64,000 nt of DNA from Acidobacteriota bacterium. GTDB taxonomy: Bacteria > Acidobacteriota > Thermoanaerobaculia > Multivoradales > Multivoraceae. Positions within the stretch are counted from its first letter, which is position 1. Every line of letters starts with the position of its first letter. Below the pieces are notes generated by a model, which was not told the DNA's origin, ran no database searches, and worked only from the letters and a program-made list of their open reading frames with translations. Location of the stretch: positions 186,001-250,000 of the forward strand of contig JAPOWR010000001.1 of the NCBI GenBank assembly GCA_026707545.1, in the 5' to 3' direction. Positions 1 through 9,790 of this stretch are shown in pieces. Both the position numbers and the translations under genes were made by a program.

Positions 1-1
1 C

Positions 2-82
2 GCCTGCTGGGTCGGGGTCATCGTGTGCGGCCGGCTGATCACTTACTTCCGGCCGCCCTACCACTGGTGTTTCTGGTGCTGA
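2..82 (+). CDS. C-terminus of a membrane protein (partial)
   Basis: This is the last 26 codons of a gene that begins before the window, ending in TGA at 80-82. The readable tail contains a hydrophobic run (WVGVIV) and then RLITYFRPPYHWCFWC, rich in aromatic residues and ending in Cys. That pattern looks like the last transmembrane helix and cytoplasmic end of a small inner-membrane protein. Too little is present to name a family. It converges on the AMIN-domain gene, with 28 bases between the two stop codons. Confidence 0.4.
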   Translation, partial: ACWVGVIVCGRLITYFRPPYHWCFWC

Positions 83-110
83 GCAGCCAGCAGGCTGCGC
101 GGCGGCGGCG

Positions 111-992
111 CTAGTTGTCGTCGTTGTCGTCGTCGTCCGGCGGCGGCTTGGCCGGCTCCTCGTCGACGAACCGGAAGGGTAGCCGTTCTTCGCCGTCGGC
201 GGGCGGCGTGGGCTGGGGCCTGGGTGTTCGGCGGAGACGCCATTCCGCGCGGTCGGGCGGTGGACTGCTCGCGGCCGGCCGGCCTTCGTTCGCGTCCAAC
301 TCGGCCTCGACCTGCTCGATGAGTTCCTCCGCGGACTGCGCCTGGTCGAGACCCGCGGCCTCGAGTTCCGCTTCGATCAGCGCTAGCAGTTCGTCCGTGG
401 TCAGATCGTCCAGGTTCGGTGAACCATCGGCGGCGCGTGGAGTAGCGGCAGGAGCCGCGTCGACCGCGACCACCGGGTCGGCTGCGGGAGCGACCTCGGC
501 GGCGGGGGTTGCCTCGACGCCGACGGCCACGACCGGTGCCGGATCCCGGGGAGGCCTGGAGGGGTCGTCGGGAACCGGAGAACTCTCGATCAGGACGCCT
601 CCCCCGGATGACGGCAGCGCGGTCGGGCCTAGACCGACCTCGATCAGCCCGCCGGATTGGCGCACCTGATACCCGGGCAGGGCCTGGTTCAGGTCGACCA
701 CGACGCGCAGGAAACTCGGATGCCTGCCGGTGCGCACTTCGATCGCGGGGCTGCCCGGCGCCGGCGCCGGCATCTCCGCGACGGAGCGGTCGATGCCGAA
801 CAGGTCGAGCACGACCCGTGGGGGGTTCGGCAACTCGAAGTGACGCACTGCCTGCACGCTGTCCGTCACGTTCAGGCGCAGGACATCACCGTTGAGCCCG
901 GCTGAGGTCAGGCGGTTGGTCTGGGCACCGGCCGTCGCGGCGAGGAGAGCCGATGTGAGACAGACGAGGAATCTCATGGCGGTTTGACGCAT
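111..992 (-). CDS. secreted AMIN-domain protein with acidic tail
   Basis: The protein has 293 residues from the ATG at 992, or 288 from the ATG at 977; the second gives a cleaner signal peptide (MRFLVCLTSALLAATAGAQ). After the signal peptide comes one AMIN-like domain (roughly residues 25-110, with VVLDLFG and FLRVVVDLNQ strands), a domain family that anchors envelope proteins to peptidoglycan. A Pro/Ala-rich linker, a Glu/Ala-rich helical segment and a C-terminal run of Asp and Asn follow. There is no secretin domain, so it is not PilQ, and no amidase domain. I infer a periplasmic structural or anchoring role. A possible -10 box TAAACT lies at 1007-1012. It diverges from the S9 peptidase gene. 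Confidence 0.7.
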   Translation of the reverse strand: MRQTAMRFLVCLTSALLAATAGAQTNRLTSAGLNGDVLRLNVTDSVQAVRHFELPNPPRVVLDLFGIDRSVAEMPAPAPGSPAIEVRTGRHPSFLRVVVDLNQALPGYQVRQSGGLIEVGLGPTALPSSGGGVLIESSPVPDDPSRPPRDPAPVVAVGVEATPAAEVAPAADPVVAVDAAPAATPRAADGSPNLDDLTTDELLALIEAELEAAGLDQAQSAEELIEQVEAELDANEGRPAASSPPPDRAEWRLRRTPRPQPTPPADGEERLPFRFVDEEPAKPPPDDDDNDDN

Positions 993-1043
993 GCTGAAGA
1001 GGCACAGTTTACCACTGTCTCTGCGATAGCCTGCGCGGCAGCC

Positions 1044-3085
<2,042 letters not shown>

Positions 3086-3113
<28 letters not shown>

Positions 3114-3820
3114 ACCGTCCCTTCGGGCGCTTGGGGCCTTTGGCCGTCGGCGCGGCGGTGCTCGCCGCGCTGGCGTCCGGGTTCGCCCCGGCAGCGGCCC
3201 AGACCGCGGACGATCCGGGTGTCTACAAGGGACGGAAGATCGCCGACGTGATGTCGTTCCGGGGCGCCGGCTGGTTGGAGCGCGCCTCGCGCATCGAAGA
3301 GGAGAACCCTGACGCGCTGATGGCCGCCCTGCCGATCGAGGAGGGGATGCTGGTCGTCGACATTGGCTGCGGTTCGGGCTACTACGCCCGCCGCATGGCG
3401 GCGGCGGTCGGCCCGGAAGGCAGCGTGCTGTGCAACGACATCCAGCCCCAGATGCTGCGCATCGCGGAGGAACTCGCCCGGCGCGAGGGAGTCACGAACA
3501 TGTCGACGGTGCTGGGCACCGAGGGCGATCCCCGGTTGCCGGAAGGCGAGGTCGACCTGATGCTGCTCGTGGACGTGTACCACGAGTTCTCGGAGCCCGA
3601 AGCGATGCTCGAGACGATGCGGGAGGCGCTTTCGCCCGACGGTGTGATCGCTCTGGCGGAGTTCCGGCTGGAGGGCCGCACGGCGGCCCACATCAAGCTC
3701 GACCACCGGATGTCGATTGAGCAGGTGATGAAGGAGTGGTTGCCTGCGGGCTATGAACTCGTCGAGCGGATCGACTCGTTGCCGACCCAGCACCTGTTCC
3801 TGTTCCGCGCCGCCCGCTAG
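3086..3820 (+). CDS. exported class I SAM-dependent methyltransferase
   Basis: The protein has 244 residues. The N-terminus (MARPLAGTLNRP, then a hydrophobic stretch ending APAAAQ) looks like a signal peptide, which is unusual for a methyltransferase but recurrent in this family. SAM-binding motif I is VVDIGCGSGYYARR near residue 90, followed by an acidic residue at the end of strand 2 (LCNDIQPQML) and the motif IV-like LMLLVDVYHEF. The start at 3086 is supported by a GAGGAGG ribosome binding site 7 bases upstream; the earlier ATG at 3065 has none. It overlaps the peptidase gene, so the two are probably co-translated. The substrate cannot be read from the sequence. Confidence 0.8.
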
Positions 3821-3844
3821 CGGCGCGGCGGATGCGCTAGAGCC

Positions 3845-3944
3845 GCCAAACCCGTCGCAGACTCCGTGTTTGGCCCCAGCCCCCACCTCACCAGGAGGCC
3901 GCATCGCAGAACTTGCTTCGCAGCGTTCTGCGGCGCAGCCTCCT
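3845..3944. repeat. two-hairpin intergenic repeat, copy 1
   Basis: Hairpin 1 has arms 3845-3854 and 3865-3874 around the loop TCGCAGACTC. Hairpin 2 has an outer stem AGGAGGC (3893-3899) with GCCTCCT (3938-3944) and an inner stem CGCAGAAC (3905-3912) with GTTCTGCG (3925-3932). A C-rich linker joins them. The right arm runs into the stop codon of hemB. Related copies lie at 9691-9790 and 26202-26299, with different stem bases that still pair. Between convergent genes it may act in termination or 3' end protection, but copy 3 sits between divergent genes, so a REP-like repeat is the safer description. Confidence 0.75.
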
Positions 3945-4923
3945 AGCTGTCCAGTACTTCGGCGCAGCGCCGCGCGAAGTAGGTCAGGATCATGTCCGCC
4001 CCTGCGCGCCGGATCGCGGTCAGCGTTTCCAGCATCAGGGCGTCGCCGTCCATCCAGCCGTTCGTGGCGACGGCCTGGATCATCGCGTACTCGCCGCTGA
4101 CCTGGTAGGCGGCGACCGGCAGGTCGACCGCCTCGCGTACCGCGCGGATCACGTCGAGATATGCGAGGGCGGGCTTCACCATGACGATGTCGGCGCCTTC
4201 CTCGACGTCCAGCCGCGCCTCGCGTACCGCTTCCCGCACGTTCGCCGGGTCCATCTGGTACGTCTTCTTGTCGCCGGCGCGGGGCGCCGAGTCGAGGGCG
4301 TCGCGGAACGGCCCGTAGAAGTTCGAGGCGTACTTCGAGGTGTAGCTCAGGATGCCGACCTGGTCGTGGCCGGCGCCGTCGAGGGCGGTGCGAATTGCCC
4401 GCACCCTGCCGTCCATCATGTCCGAAGGGGCGATGACGTCGGCGCCGGCGTCGGCCTGGGAGACCGCGGTGGCGGCGAGGATCTCGAGCGTCGGATCGTT
4501 CACGATCTCGCCGTCCTCGACCAGTCCATCGTGACCGTCGCTGGAGTACGGGTCCATCGCCACGTCCGTGATCACCAGCATCTCGGGGAGCGCCGACTTC
4601 AGCTCGCGGACGGCGCGCTGGACCAGACCGTCCGGGTCCAGGGCGCCGCTGGCGGTGCGGTCCTTCAGTTCGTCGTCCACGGCCGGGAACAGCGCCACCG
4701 CTGGCACGCCGAGCGCGTGCGCGGCGCGGCTCTCGGCGACCAGGCGGTCGATGCTCAGCCGCGCCTGTCCCGGCATCGAGTCGATCGGTTCGGCGGCATC
4801 CCTGCCCTCCATGACGAAGAGCGGGTAGATCAGCCGGTCGGGCCCGAGGTCCGTCTCGCGGATCAGCGATCGGATTGCCGCCGAGCGGCGGTTGCGCCGG
4901 GGACGGATGGGCATCGGCTGCAT
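3943..4923 (-). CDS. hemB: delta-aminolevulinic acid dehydratase (porphobilinogen synthase)
   Basis: HemB condenses two 5-aminolevulinate molecules to porphobilinogen, the second common step of tetrapyrrole (heme, cobalamin) synthesis, in the cytoplasm. The 326-residue length is typical. The two Schiff-base lysines are Lys197 (in YTSKYASNFYGPF) and Lys250 (in VMVKPALAYLDV). The metal site reads DVAMDPYSSDGHDG, so the cysteines of the zinc-type enzymes are replaced by aspartates, as in Mg-dependent family members. The ATG at 4923 lies 9 bases after a TAGAAT box with no ribosome binding site, which suggests a leaderless start; the alternative ATG at 4914 is also possible. The gene ends inside the repeat at 3845-3944 and converges on the methyltransferase gene. 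Confidence 0.96.
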   Translation of the reverse strand: MQPMPIRPRRNRRSAAIRSLIRETDLGPDRLIYPLFVMEGRDAAEPIDSMPGQARLSIDRLVAESRAAHALGVPAVALFPAVDDELKDRTASGALDPDGLVQRAVRELKSALPEMLVITDVAMDPYSSDGHDGLVEDGEIVNDPTLEILAATAVSQADAGADVIAPSDMMDGRVRAIRTALDGAGHDQVGILSYTSKYASNFYGPFRDALDSAPRAGDKKTYQMDPANVREAVREARLDVEEGADIVMVKPALAYLDVIRAVREAVDLPVAAYQVSGEYAMIQAVATNGWMDGDALMLETLTAIRRAGADMILTYFARRCAEVLDS

Positions 4924-4932
4924 GGCCGGGGG

Positions 4933-4938
4933 ATTCTA
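4933..4938 (-). promoter_or_regulatory. -10 box of hemB, probable leaderless start
   Basis: TAGAAT on the minus strand, 9 bases before the hemB ATG at 4923. I see no good -35 at 16-18 bases and no Shine-Dalgarno sequence. A transcript starting 6-8 bases downstream would begin almost at the start codon. Confidence 0.5.
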
Positions 4939-5047
4939 CGCCGGCCCGTCCGCGACCACACACTGAGTGCGCCGGAGGCGGCGGGATCGACACGCCGGCC
5001 GGCCGTCCGGCTCAGCTTTGGCGCGGCGGTTCCATGGGGAGCGGACC

Positions 5048-5053
5048 TATACT
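5048..5053 (+). promoter_or_regulatory. -10 box of the DUF4336 operon, probable leaderless start
   Basis: TATACT followed by 7 bases and then the ATG at 5061. No Shine-Dalgarno sequence precedes the ATG and no clear -35 is seen. The spacing puts the transcription start at or next to the start codon. Confidence 0.5.
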
Positions 5054-5060
5054 TCCCGCC

Positions 5061-5795
5061 ATGGCACTGAGGGAGGTGTGCGCGGATATCTGGGTCGTCG
5101 ACCACCAGCAGAAGATCCCCGTCGGCTTCGTCATGCCTGCCCGGATGATCGTTGTACGGCTCAGCGCGGGCGACCTGTGGCTCTGCTCCCCGGGACCCAT
5201 CGACGACCCGACTGCGGAGGAACTCGCGGCGCTCGGACCGGTGCGGTATCTCGTCGGGCCGAATCGCTTCCACCACCTCTATCTTCCCGCCGCGGTAGAG
5301 CGCTTCCCCGACGCGGAGGTTCTGGGCGCGCCGGGTCTGGCCGAGAAGCGCAAGGACGTGGCGTTCAGCGGCACCCTCGGGATCGCGTCCTCCTGGGGTA
5401 GCGACCTGATCTCGATTCCGATCGACGGCATGCCGGGAATCGGCGAAGTCGCGTTCTGTCACCGGCCGAGCGGCTCCCTGCTGGTGGCCGACCTGCTCTT
5501 CAACCTACGGCAGCGCCAGGGGTTGATGGCGTCGGCCTACTGCAGGTTGACGGGGGTCCATCGCCGCGTGGCGATGAGCCGTATGTTCCGGTTCGCGATC
5601 CGCGACCGCGCGGCGTGTGCCGCGAGTTGCCTGCGCCTGTTGCGGTCCCCGTTCGACCGCCTGGTGCCCTGCCACGGCGACGTGGTGGAGGAGGACGCGA
5701 AGCGGCAGGTTGAGGCAGCGCTCGCCTGGATCTTTGATGGCCTCGAAACGCCCCCCGAACCCGCGCCCGCCGGCGCTCCTGTGCCCGAGGTCTGA
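5061..5795 (+). CDS. DUF4336 domain protein (metallo-beta-lactamase-like fold)
   Basis: The protein has 244 residues and matches the DUF4336 pattern: an N-terminal strand pair (MALREVCADIWVVDHQ), then LIVR/LSPGPID-type strands (here LSAGDLWLCSPGPIDD), PVRYLVGPNRFHHLYL, and a long C-terminal half ending in PCHGDVV. Family members resemble metallo-beta-lactamase-fold proteins; here GPNRFHH and CHGD could supply metal ligands, but the canonical HxHxDH motif is absent. No reaction is established for the family. It is the first gene of a tightly packed run with the CaiB-type CoA transferase, crotonase and ABC ATPase. The next gene starts 7 bases after its stop. Confidence 0.75.
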   Translation: MALREVCADIWVVDHQQKIPVGFVMPARMIVVRLSAGDLWLCSPGPIDDPTAEELAALGPVRYLVGPNRFHHLYLPAAVERFPDAEVLGAPGLAEKRKDVAFSGTLGIASSWGSDLISIPIDGMPGIGEVAFCHRPSGSLLVADLLFNLRQRQGLMASAYCRLTGVHRRVAMSRMFRFAIRDRAACAASCLRLLRSPFDRLVPCHGDVVEEDAKRQVEAALAWIFDGLETPPEPAPAGAPVPEV

Positions 5796-5802
5796 CCCTC
5801 CC

Positions 5803-6981
5803 GTGTCACTCCCCCTGGCGGACCTGCGGGTCCTCGACCTGACGATCGCCCGCGCCGGGCCGACCGCGGTGCGACAGCTCGCGGACTGGGGCGCCGACGT
5901 GGTGCGGATCGAGCGCCCGCCCGCGCCGGGCAAGGACATCGGCATCTCCCGCCGGCTCGGCCACGACTACCAGAACCTCCACCGCAACAAGCGCTGCCTG
6001 ACGCTGGACCTGAAGCAGGACGAAGGCCGCGACGTGCTGCTGCGCCTCGTCCGCGACGCCGATGTGCTGGTCGAGAACTACCGCGCCGACGTGAAGCACC
6101 GGCTCGGCTTCGACTACGAGACGGTGCGGGCGGTCAACCCGCGGATCGTCTACGCCAGCGTGTCCGGCTTCGGCCAGACGGGTCCGTACCGGGAGCGGGG
6201 CGGCGTCGACCAGATCGCCCAGGGTCTGGGGGGGCTGATGTCGGTCACGGGGTTACCCGGTCAGGGCCCAGTGAGAGTGGGGACGGCGATATCGGACCTC
6301 GCGGCCGGCCTCTACCTCGCCTTCGGCATCATGGCGGCCCTTCGCGAGCGCGAGCGGTCGGGCGAAGGGCAGTGGGTGACGACCTCGCTGCTCGAAGCGA
6401 TGATCGGGATGCTCGATTTTCAGGCCGCGCGCTACCTGGTCGAGGGTGAAGTCCCCGGCCAACAGGGCAACCACCACCCGACGATCGCGCCCATGGGGAC
6501 CTTCCCCGCGGCCGACGGCTGGGTCAACGTCGCAGCCACGAGTAACAAGCACTTCCGCGGCATGTGCCAGGCCCTCGGCGGCGAGGAACTGCTCGAGCGG
6601 ACGGAGTACAGGGACTCCGCCGGCCGCGTCGCCAACCGTGCGCGGCTCGAGGAGGAGGTCGCTGAGCTGACCCGGCGCTTCGAGGTGGACGAGATCGTCG
6701 AGCGCCTGAACGATGCCGGCCTGCCGTGCGGCCCGGTCTACGACCTGGGCCAGACCTTCGCCGACCCCCAGGTCCGGCACTCCGGCATCGCCGTGCCGCT
6801 GGAGCACCCGGACCTCGGCCCGGTGCGGCTCGTGGGCCAGCCGGTCCAGCTCCGGCGGACGCCCTTCGAACTGCGGAGCCGGGCGCCCGGGCTGGGCGAG
6901 CACAGCGACGAGATCCTCGCGGAGGCGGGGCTGGAAGAGACCGAGATCGAGGCTCTGCGGGCCGCGGGGGTCGTTGCGTGA
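5803..6981 (+). CDS. CaiB/BaiF family CoA transferase
   Basis: Class III CoA transferases move CoA between a carboxylic acid and an acyl-CoA through an aspartyl-CoA anhydride. The 392-residue length fits. Family signatures are visible: the N-terminal LADLRVLDLTIARAGP, the DVVRIERP strand, LTLDLK, DVLVENYRADV, and the segment with the likely catalytic Asp136 (GVDQIAQGLGGLM). The GTG at 5803 is chosen because homology begins there and it follows the DUF4336 stop by 7 bases. The stop overlaps the crotonase start (GTGA), so translation is probably coupled. The acyl substrate is unknown; the crotonase neighbour suggests catabolism of a branched or aromatic acid. Confidence 0.9.
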   Translation: MSLPLADLRVLDLTIARAGPTAVRQLADWGADVVRIERPPAPGKDIGISRRLGHDYQNLHRNKRCLTLDLKQDEGRDVLLRLVRDADVLVENYRADVKHRLGFDYETVRAVNPRIVYASVSGFGQTGPYRERGGVDQIAQGLGGLMSVTGLPGQGPVRVGTAISDLAAGLYLAFGIMAALRERERSGEGQWVTTSLLEAMIGMLDFQAARYLVEGEVPGQQGNHHPTIAPMGTFPAADGWVNVAATSNKHFRGMCQALGGEELLERTEYRDSAGRVANRARLEEEVAELTRRFEVDEIVERLNDAGLPCGPVYDLGQTFADPQVRHSGIAVPLEHPDLGPVRLVGQPVQLRRTPFELRSRAPGLGEHSDEILAEAGLEETEIEALRAAGVVA

Positions 6982-7781
6982 ACGCGATCGAACTGCCGAC
7001 GACGAAGATCAGGGCGAGGGTCGAGGACGGCGTCGGCTGGCTCACCTACAACAACCCGGAACGGCGGAACGCGCTCTCGTTCGAGATGCAGGTCGCGCAG
7101 GCGGAGGTCCTGCGCCGGTTCCAGGAGGACGACGCGGTGCGGGTCGTCGTGCTGCGCGGTGCCGGTGACCGGGCGTTCGTCTCCGGCGCCGACATCTCCG
7201 AGTTCGAGAAGCTGCGGACGACGGTCGAGGCGCGCGAGCGCTACGACCAGGCCGGCCGCGAGACCGGTCGGGCCTTCGCCGCGCTGGAGAAGCCGCTGAT
7301 CGCGATGATTCGCGGCTACTGCCTGGGCGGGGGTCTGGCAACTGCGCTCAACGCCGACCTGCGGATCGCGTCGGAGGACTCGCTGTTCGGGATCCCGGCC
7401 GGCCGTCTGGGCGTGGGCTACGGCTTCGCCGGGATCAAGGTGCTGGTCGATCTCGTCGGGCCGTCCCGCACCAGCGAGATCCTGCTGACGGCGCGGCGGT
7501 TTAACGCCGCCGAGGCGCTGCACATGGGGCTGATCGACCGGGTGACTGCGGCCGATGACCTCGAGGACACCGTCCGCGATCTGGCCGGCAGGATGGCGGC
7601 CAACGCCCCGCTGACTCTCCGTGCCGCGAAGTTCGCGATCCGTCAGGCCACGAAGGACCCGGAACGCCGCGACCTGGACCGGGTCAAGCAGCTCGTCGAG
7701 GCCTGCTTCCGCTCCGACGACTACGTCGAGGGCCGGAAGGCCTTCCTCGAGAAGCGGCCGCCGCGGTTCCGGGGGCGGTGA
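6978..7781 (+). CDS. crotonase superfamily protein (enoyl-CoA hydratase/isomerase-like)
   Basis: The protein has 267 residues with the crotonase fold. The oxyanion-hole segments are present: FVSGADISEF near residues 67-76 and IRGYCLGGGLATAL near 111-124. The two glutamates that enoyl-CoA hydratases use for water addition are not: the first site reads CLGGGLATA rather than a Glu after the glycines, and the second reads IPAGRLGVGYGF. It therefore probably performs another crotonase reaction, such as isomerisation, decarboxylation or thioester hydrolysis. The GTG start overlaps the previous TGA, and its own TGA overlaps the GTG of the ABC ATPase, so three genes are coupled in series. Confidence 0.88.
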   Translation: MNAIELPTTKIRARVEDGVGWLTYNNPERRNALSFEMQVAQAEVLRRFQEDDAVRVVVLRGAGDRAFVSGADISEFEKLRTTVEARERYDQAGRETGRAFAALEKPLIAMIRGYCLGGGLATALNADLRIASEDSLFGIPAGRLGVGYGFAGIKVLVDLVGPSRTSEILLTARRFNAAEALHMGLIDRVTAADDLEDTVRDLAGRMAANAPLTLRAAKFAIRQATKDPERRDLDRVKQLVEACFRSDDYVEGRKAFLEKRPPRFRGR

Positions 7782-8614
7782 CGAGTTCTCCCGCCCTCGG
7801 GGCGGAGGCCGCCGAAATGGCGACGGCGATGGACGAGCCGCTGCTTGAACTTGCCGATGTCACGGTCGTGCGAGGCGGCCGACCAGCGCTGGACGGCGTA
7901 ACGCTCACGATTCCGCGAGGCCGGAACACGGCCGTGCTGGGGCCCAACGGCGCCGGCAAATCCACCCTGCTGCGAATGCTGAACGGCGAGTTCTTCCCGC
8001 TTCGCCGGCCGGGCGTCCGGATGCGGCTGCTGGGCCGGGCCCGTTGGAACGTGTTCGACGTGCGCCGGCAGCTCGGTGTCGTGTCGCACGAACTGCAGGC
8101 GACCCATCACGGCTGGCTCTCGGGTCTGGACGTGGTGTGCTCTGGTTTCTTCGCCAGCGTCGGCGTCTACCGGCACCAGGGATTGACCGAAGGGCAGCGG
8201 AGAAGGGCCGAGGCGGCGGCAGGGAGCCAGGGCGCCGGCGACCTCCTGGGACGGCGCTTCGACACGCTGTCCTCCGGTGAGCAGCGTCGCGTACTGCTGG
8301 CGCGGGCGCTGGTCCACGAGCCGCACACCCTGCTGCTCGACGAGCCGGCGACCGGCCTCGATCTGCAAGCGGCCTTCGGACTGATGCAGCGGCTACGGGC
8401 CCTGGCTGCTGCGGGAACGACGCTGATCATCGTCACCCACCACGTCGACCAGATCCCGCCGGAGGTCGAGCGGCTCGTGTTGCTGAAGGCCGGTCGCGTG
8501 TTCGCGGACGGGCCGAAGGACGAAGTGCTGACGAGCGGGACACTGTCCGAGCTGTTCGACGTCGGCGTGCAGTTGGTGGAGCGGGACGGCTACTTCCAGG
8601 TGCTGCCAGGCTAG
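7778..8614 (+). CDS. COG1119-type ABC ATPase (ModF/PhrA-like)
   Basis: This 278-residue protein is a single ABC ATPase domain. Walker A is GPNGAGKST (residues 55-63), the signature is LSSGEQRR (near 165), Walker B is LLLDEP (185-190) and the switch histidine is in VTHH. The segment DVVCSGFFASVGVY and the ending PKDEVLTSGTLSELF are typical of the COG1119 group annotated as molybdenum-transport ATPase or photorepair-like protein. No permease or binding protein is adjacent, so it may be an orphan ATPase or pair with a distant permease. The GTG at 7778 overlaps the crotonase stop; ATGs at 7817 and 7829 are alternatives closer to the conserved domain. Substrate unknown. Confidence 0.85.
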   Translation: MTSSPALGAEAAEMATAMDEPLLELADVTVVRGGRPALDGVTLTIPRGRNTAVLGPNGAGKSTLLRMLNGEFFPLRRPGVRMRLLGRARWNVFDVRRQLGVVSHELQATHHGWLSGLDVVCSGFFASVGVYRHQGLTEGQRRRAEAAAGSQGAGDLLGRRFDTLSSGEQRRVLLARALVHEPHTLLLDEPATGLDLQAAFGLMQRLRALAAAGTTLIIVTHHVDQIPPEVERLVLLKAGRVFADGPKDEVLTSGTLSELFDVGVQLVERDGYFQVLPG

Positions 8615-8623
8615 GCGCCGCGC

Positions 8624-8629
8624 TACGAT
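8624..8629 (+). promoter_or_regulatory. -10 box of the esterase gene, probable leaderless start
   Basis: TACGAT, then 7 bases, then the ATG at 8637. The spacing is the same as for several other first genes in the window and favours 8637 over the ATG at 8628 as the start. No Shine-Dalgarno sequence is present. Confidence 0.45.
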
Positions 8630-8636
8630 GCCGGCA

Positions 8637-9686
8637 ATGTGCCCACGACGGTCAACCATCGCGACTTTCGTCGCGTTCCTCGCCGTCACCGTACCCCTCG
8701 GCGCCGCCGACAGCCCGGGCTGTTCAGCCGGTGTCGCCGGCCTCGCATCGGCCGCTACGCCCGGCACAAGCGTTGACCTGGAGCTCGCCCACGGGGGCCT
8801 GATTCGCAGCTACCGCCTCCACCTGCCTGCCCGCTTCGACGGCGTCGCCCCGGCGCCCCTGTGGCTGCACGTGCATGGCTACACCGGCAGCGCCCGACAT
8901 AGCGACGGCTGGACGGGCCTGTCGGAGCTCTCCGACCGCGAAGGCTTCGTCCTGGTGTTACCGCAGAGCACGTCGTTCGAGGCGTCCCTGGGGCCGCCGG
9001 GCCAGAGCCGGAACGCCACGATCACGTCCTGGAACGACCTCGCCTGCAGCGCGCCGCTCCAGCCGGAAGCGGCCGCCTGCCGCGAGGATGCGGACCCGTA
9101 CCCCTGCCCGCCGGAGTGCGGAACCTGCGGGCGGTGCAACTGGTGCTCCTGCCATGACGACGTGGCCTACATCGCCGCACTGATCGACCACCTGGCGGCG
9201 GAGCTCTGCATCGACACGGACCGTGTCTTCGCCTCCGGCTACAGCAACGGCGGCATGTTCGTCCACCGGCTTGGCTGTGCCCTCGACGACCGCCTGGCCG
9301 CGGTCGCGCCGATGCACGGCTACCTGGCGCGCGGTTTCAACTGCGCGGCCGGAGCGTCCGGTCCGTCGATGCTGCTGGTCGGTGGCACGGCGGACCGTAC
9401 GGTCCCGATCGACGGTTCATTCGCCAGCGACGGGTACATCTACACCTCGCAGCACGGCGTGGCGGAGGAGTGGGCCGAGTCGCAGTCCTGCTCCGCCGAG
9501 CCGACTGCCGTCGAGACGCCCTGGGACGGCCGCCGGGCGCTGAGTTGCGTTGAGCATCCCGGCTGCGCTGGCGACCGCGCCGTGCGCAGTTGCTCCTGGG
9601 ACGGCGCCCACATCTGGCCGCGCGACGACGCCGGCAACTTCGGGGGCGAGCTTCTGTGGGACTTCTTCAGCGAGGCGGAGCGCTAG
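8637..9686 (+). CDS. secreted PHB depolymerase/feruloyl esterase-type hydrolase with Cys-rich insert
   Basis: The 349-residue protein starts with a signal peptide (cleavage near LGAADS) and continues as a COG3509-like esterase. The nucleophile is Ser203 in SGYSNGGMF, the acid is probably Asp253 in GGTADRTVP, and the histidine is in the late segment DGAHIWP. Family members hydrolyse esters of polyhydroxyalkanoates, ferulate or acetylated sugars outside the cytoplasm. Residues about 148-172 form an insert with eight cysteines in 25 residues, unusual for the family and likely disulfide-bonded or metal-binding. It follows the ABC ATPase gene by 22 bases but appears to have its own -10. The repeat copy 2 begins 4 bases after its stop. 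Confidence 0.85.
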   Translation: MCPRRSTIATFVAFLAVTVPLGAADSPGCSAGVAGLASAATPGTSVDLELAHGGLIRSYRLHLPARFDGVAPAPLWLHVHGYTGSARHSDGWTGLSELSDREGFVLVLPQSTSFEASLGPPGQSRNATITSWNDLACSAPLQPEAAACREDADPYPCPPECGTCGRCNWCSCHDDVAYIAALIDHLAAELCIDTDRVFASGYSNGGMFVHRLGCALDDRLAAVAPMHGYLARGFNCAAGASGPSMLLVGGTADRTVPIDGSFASDGYIYTSQHGVAEEWAESQSCSAEPTAVETPWDGRRALSCVEHPGCAGDRAVRSCSWDGAHIWPRDDAGNFGGELLWDFFSEAER

Positions 9687-9690
9687 CGCC

Positions 9691-9790
9691 CCGAAACCCC
9701 TCGCAGGCTCGGTGTTTCGGCCCATCCCGTCCTCGCCCAGGAGCTCGCCCGGAGAACTTACGCGTAGCGTTCTACGGCGCGAGCTCCTGG
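9691..9790. repeat. two-hairpin intergenic repeat, copy 2
   Basis: Hairpin 1 has arms 9691-9700 and 9711-9720 around the loop TCGCAGGCTC. Hairpin 2 has a perfect 12-base outer stem, CCAGGAGCTCGC (9737-9748) with GCGAGCTCCTGG (9779-9790), and an inner stem AGAAC (9753-9757) with GTTCT (9769-9773). The right arm encodes the last residues and stop codon of the converging dehydrogenase gene, so the element is part coding. Confidence 0.75.
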
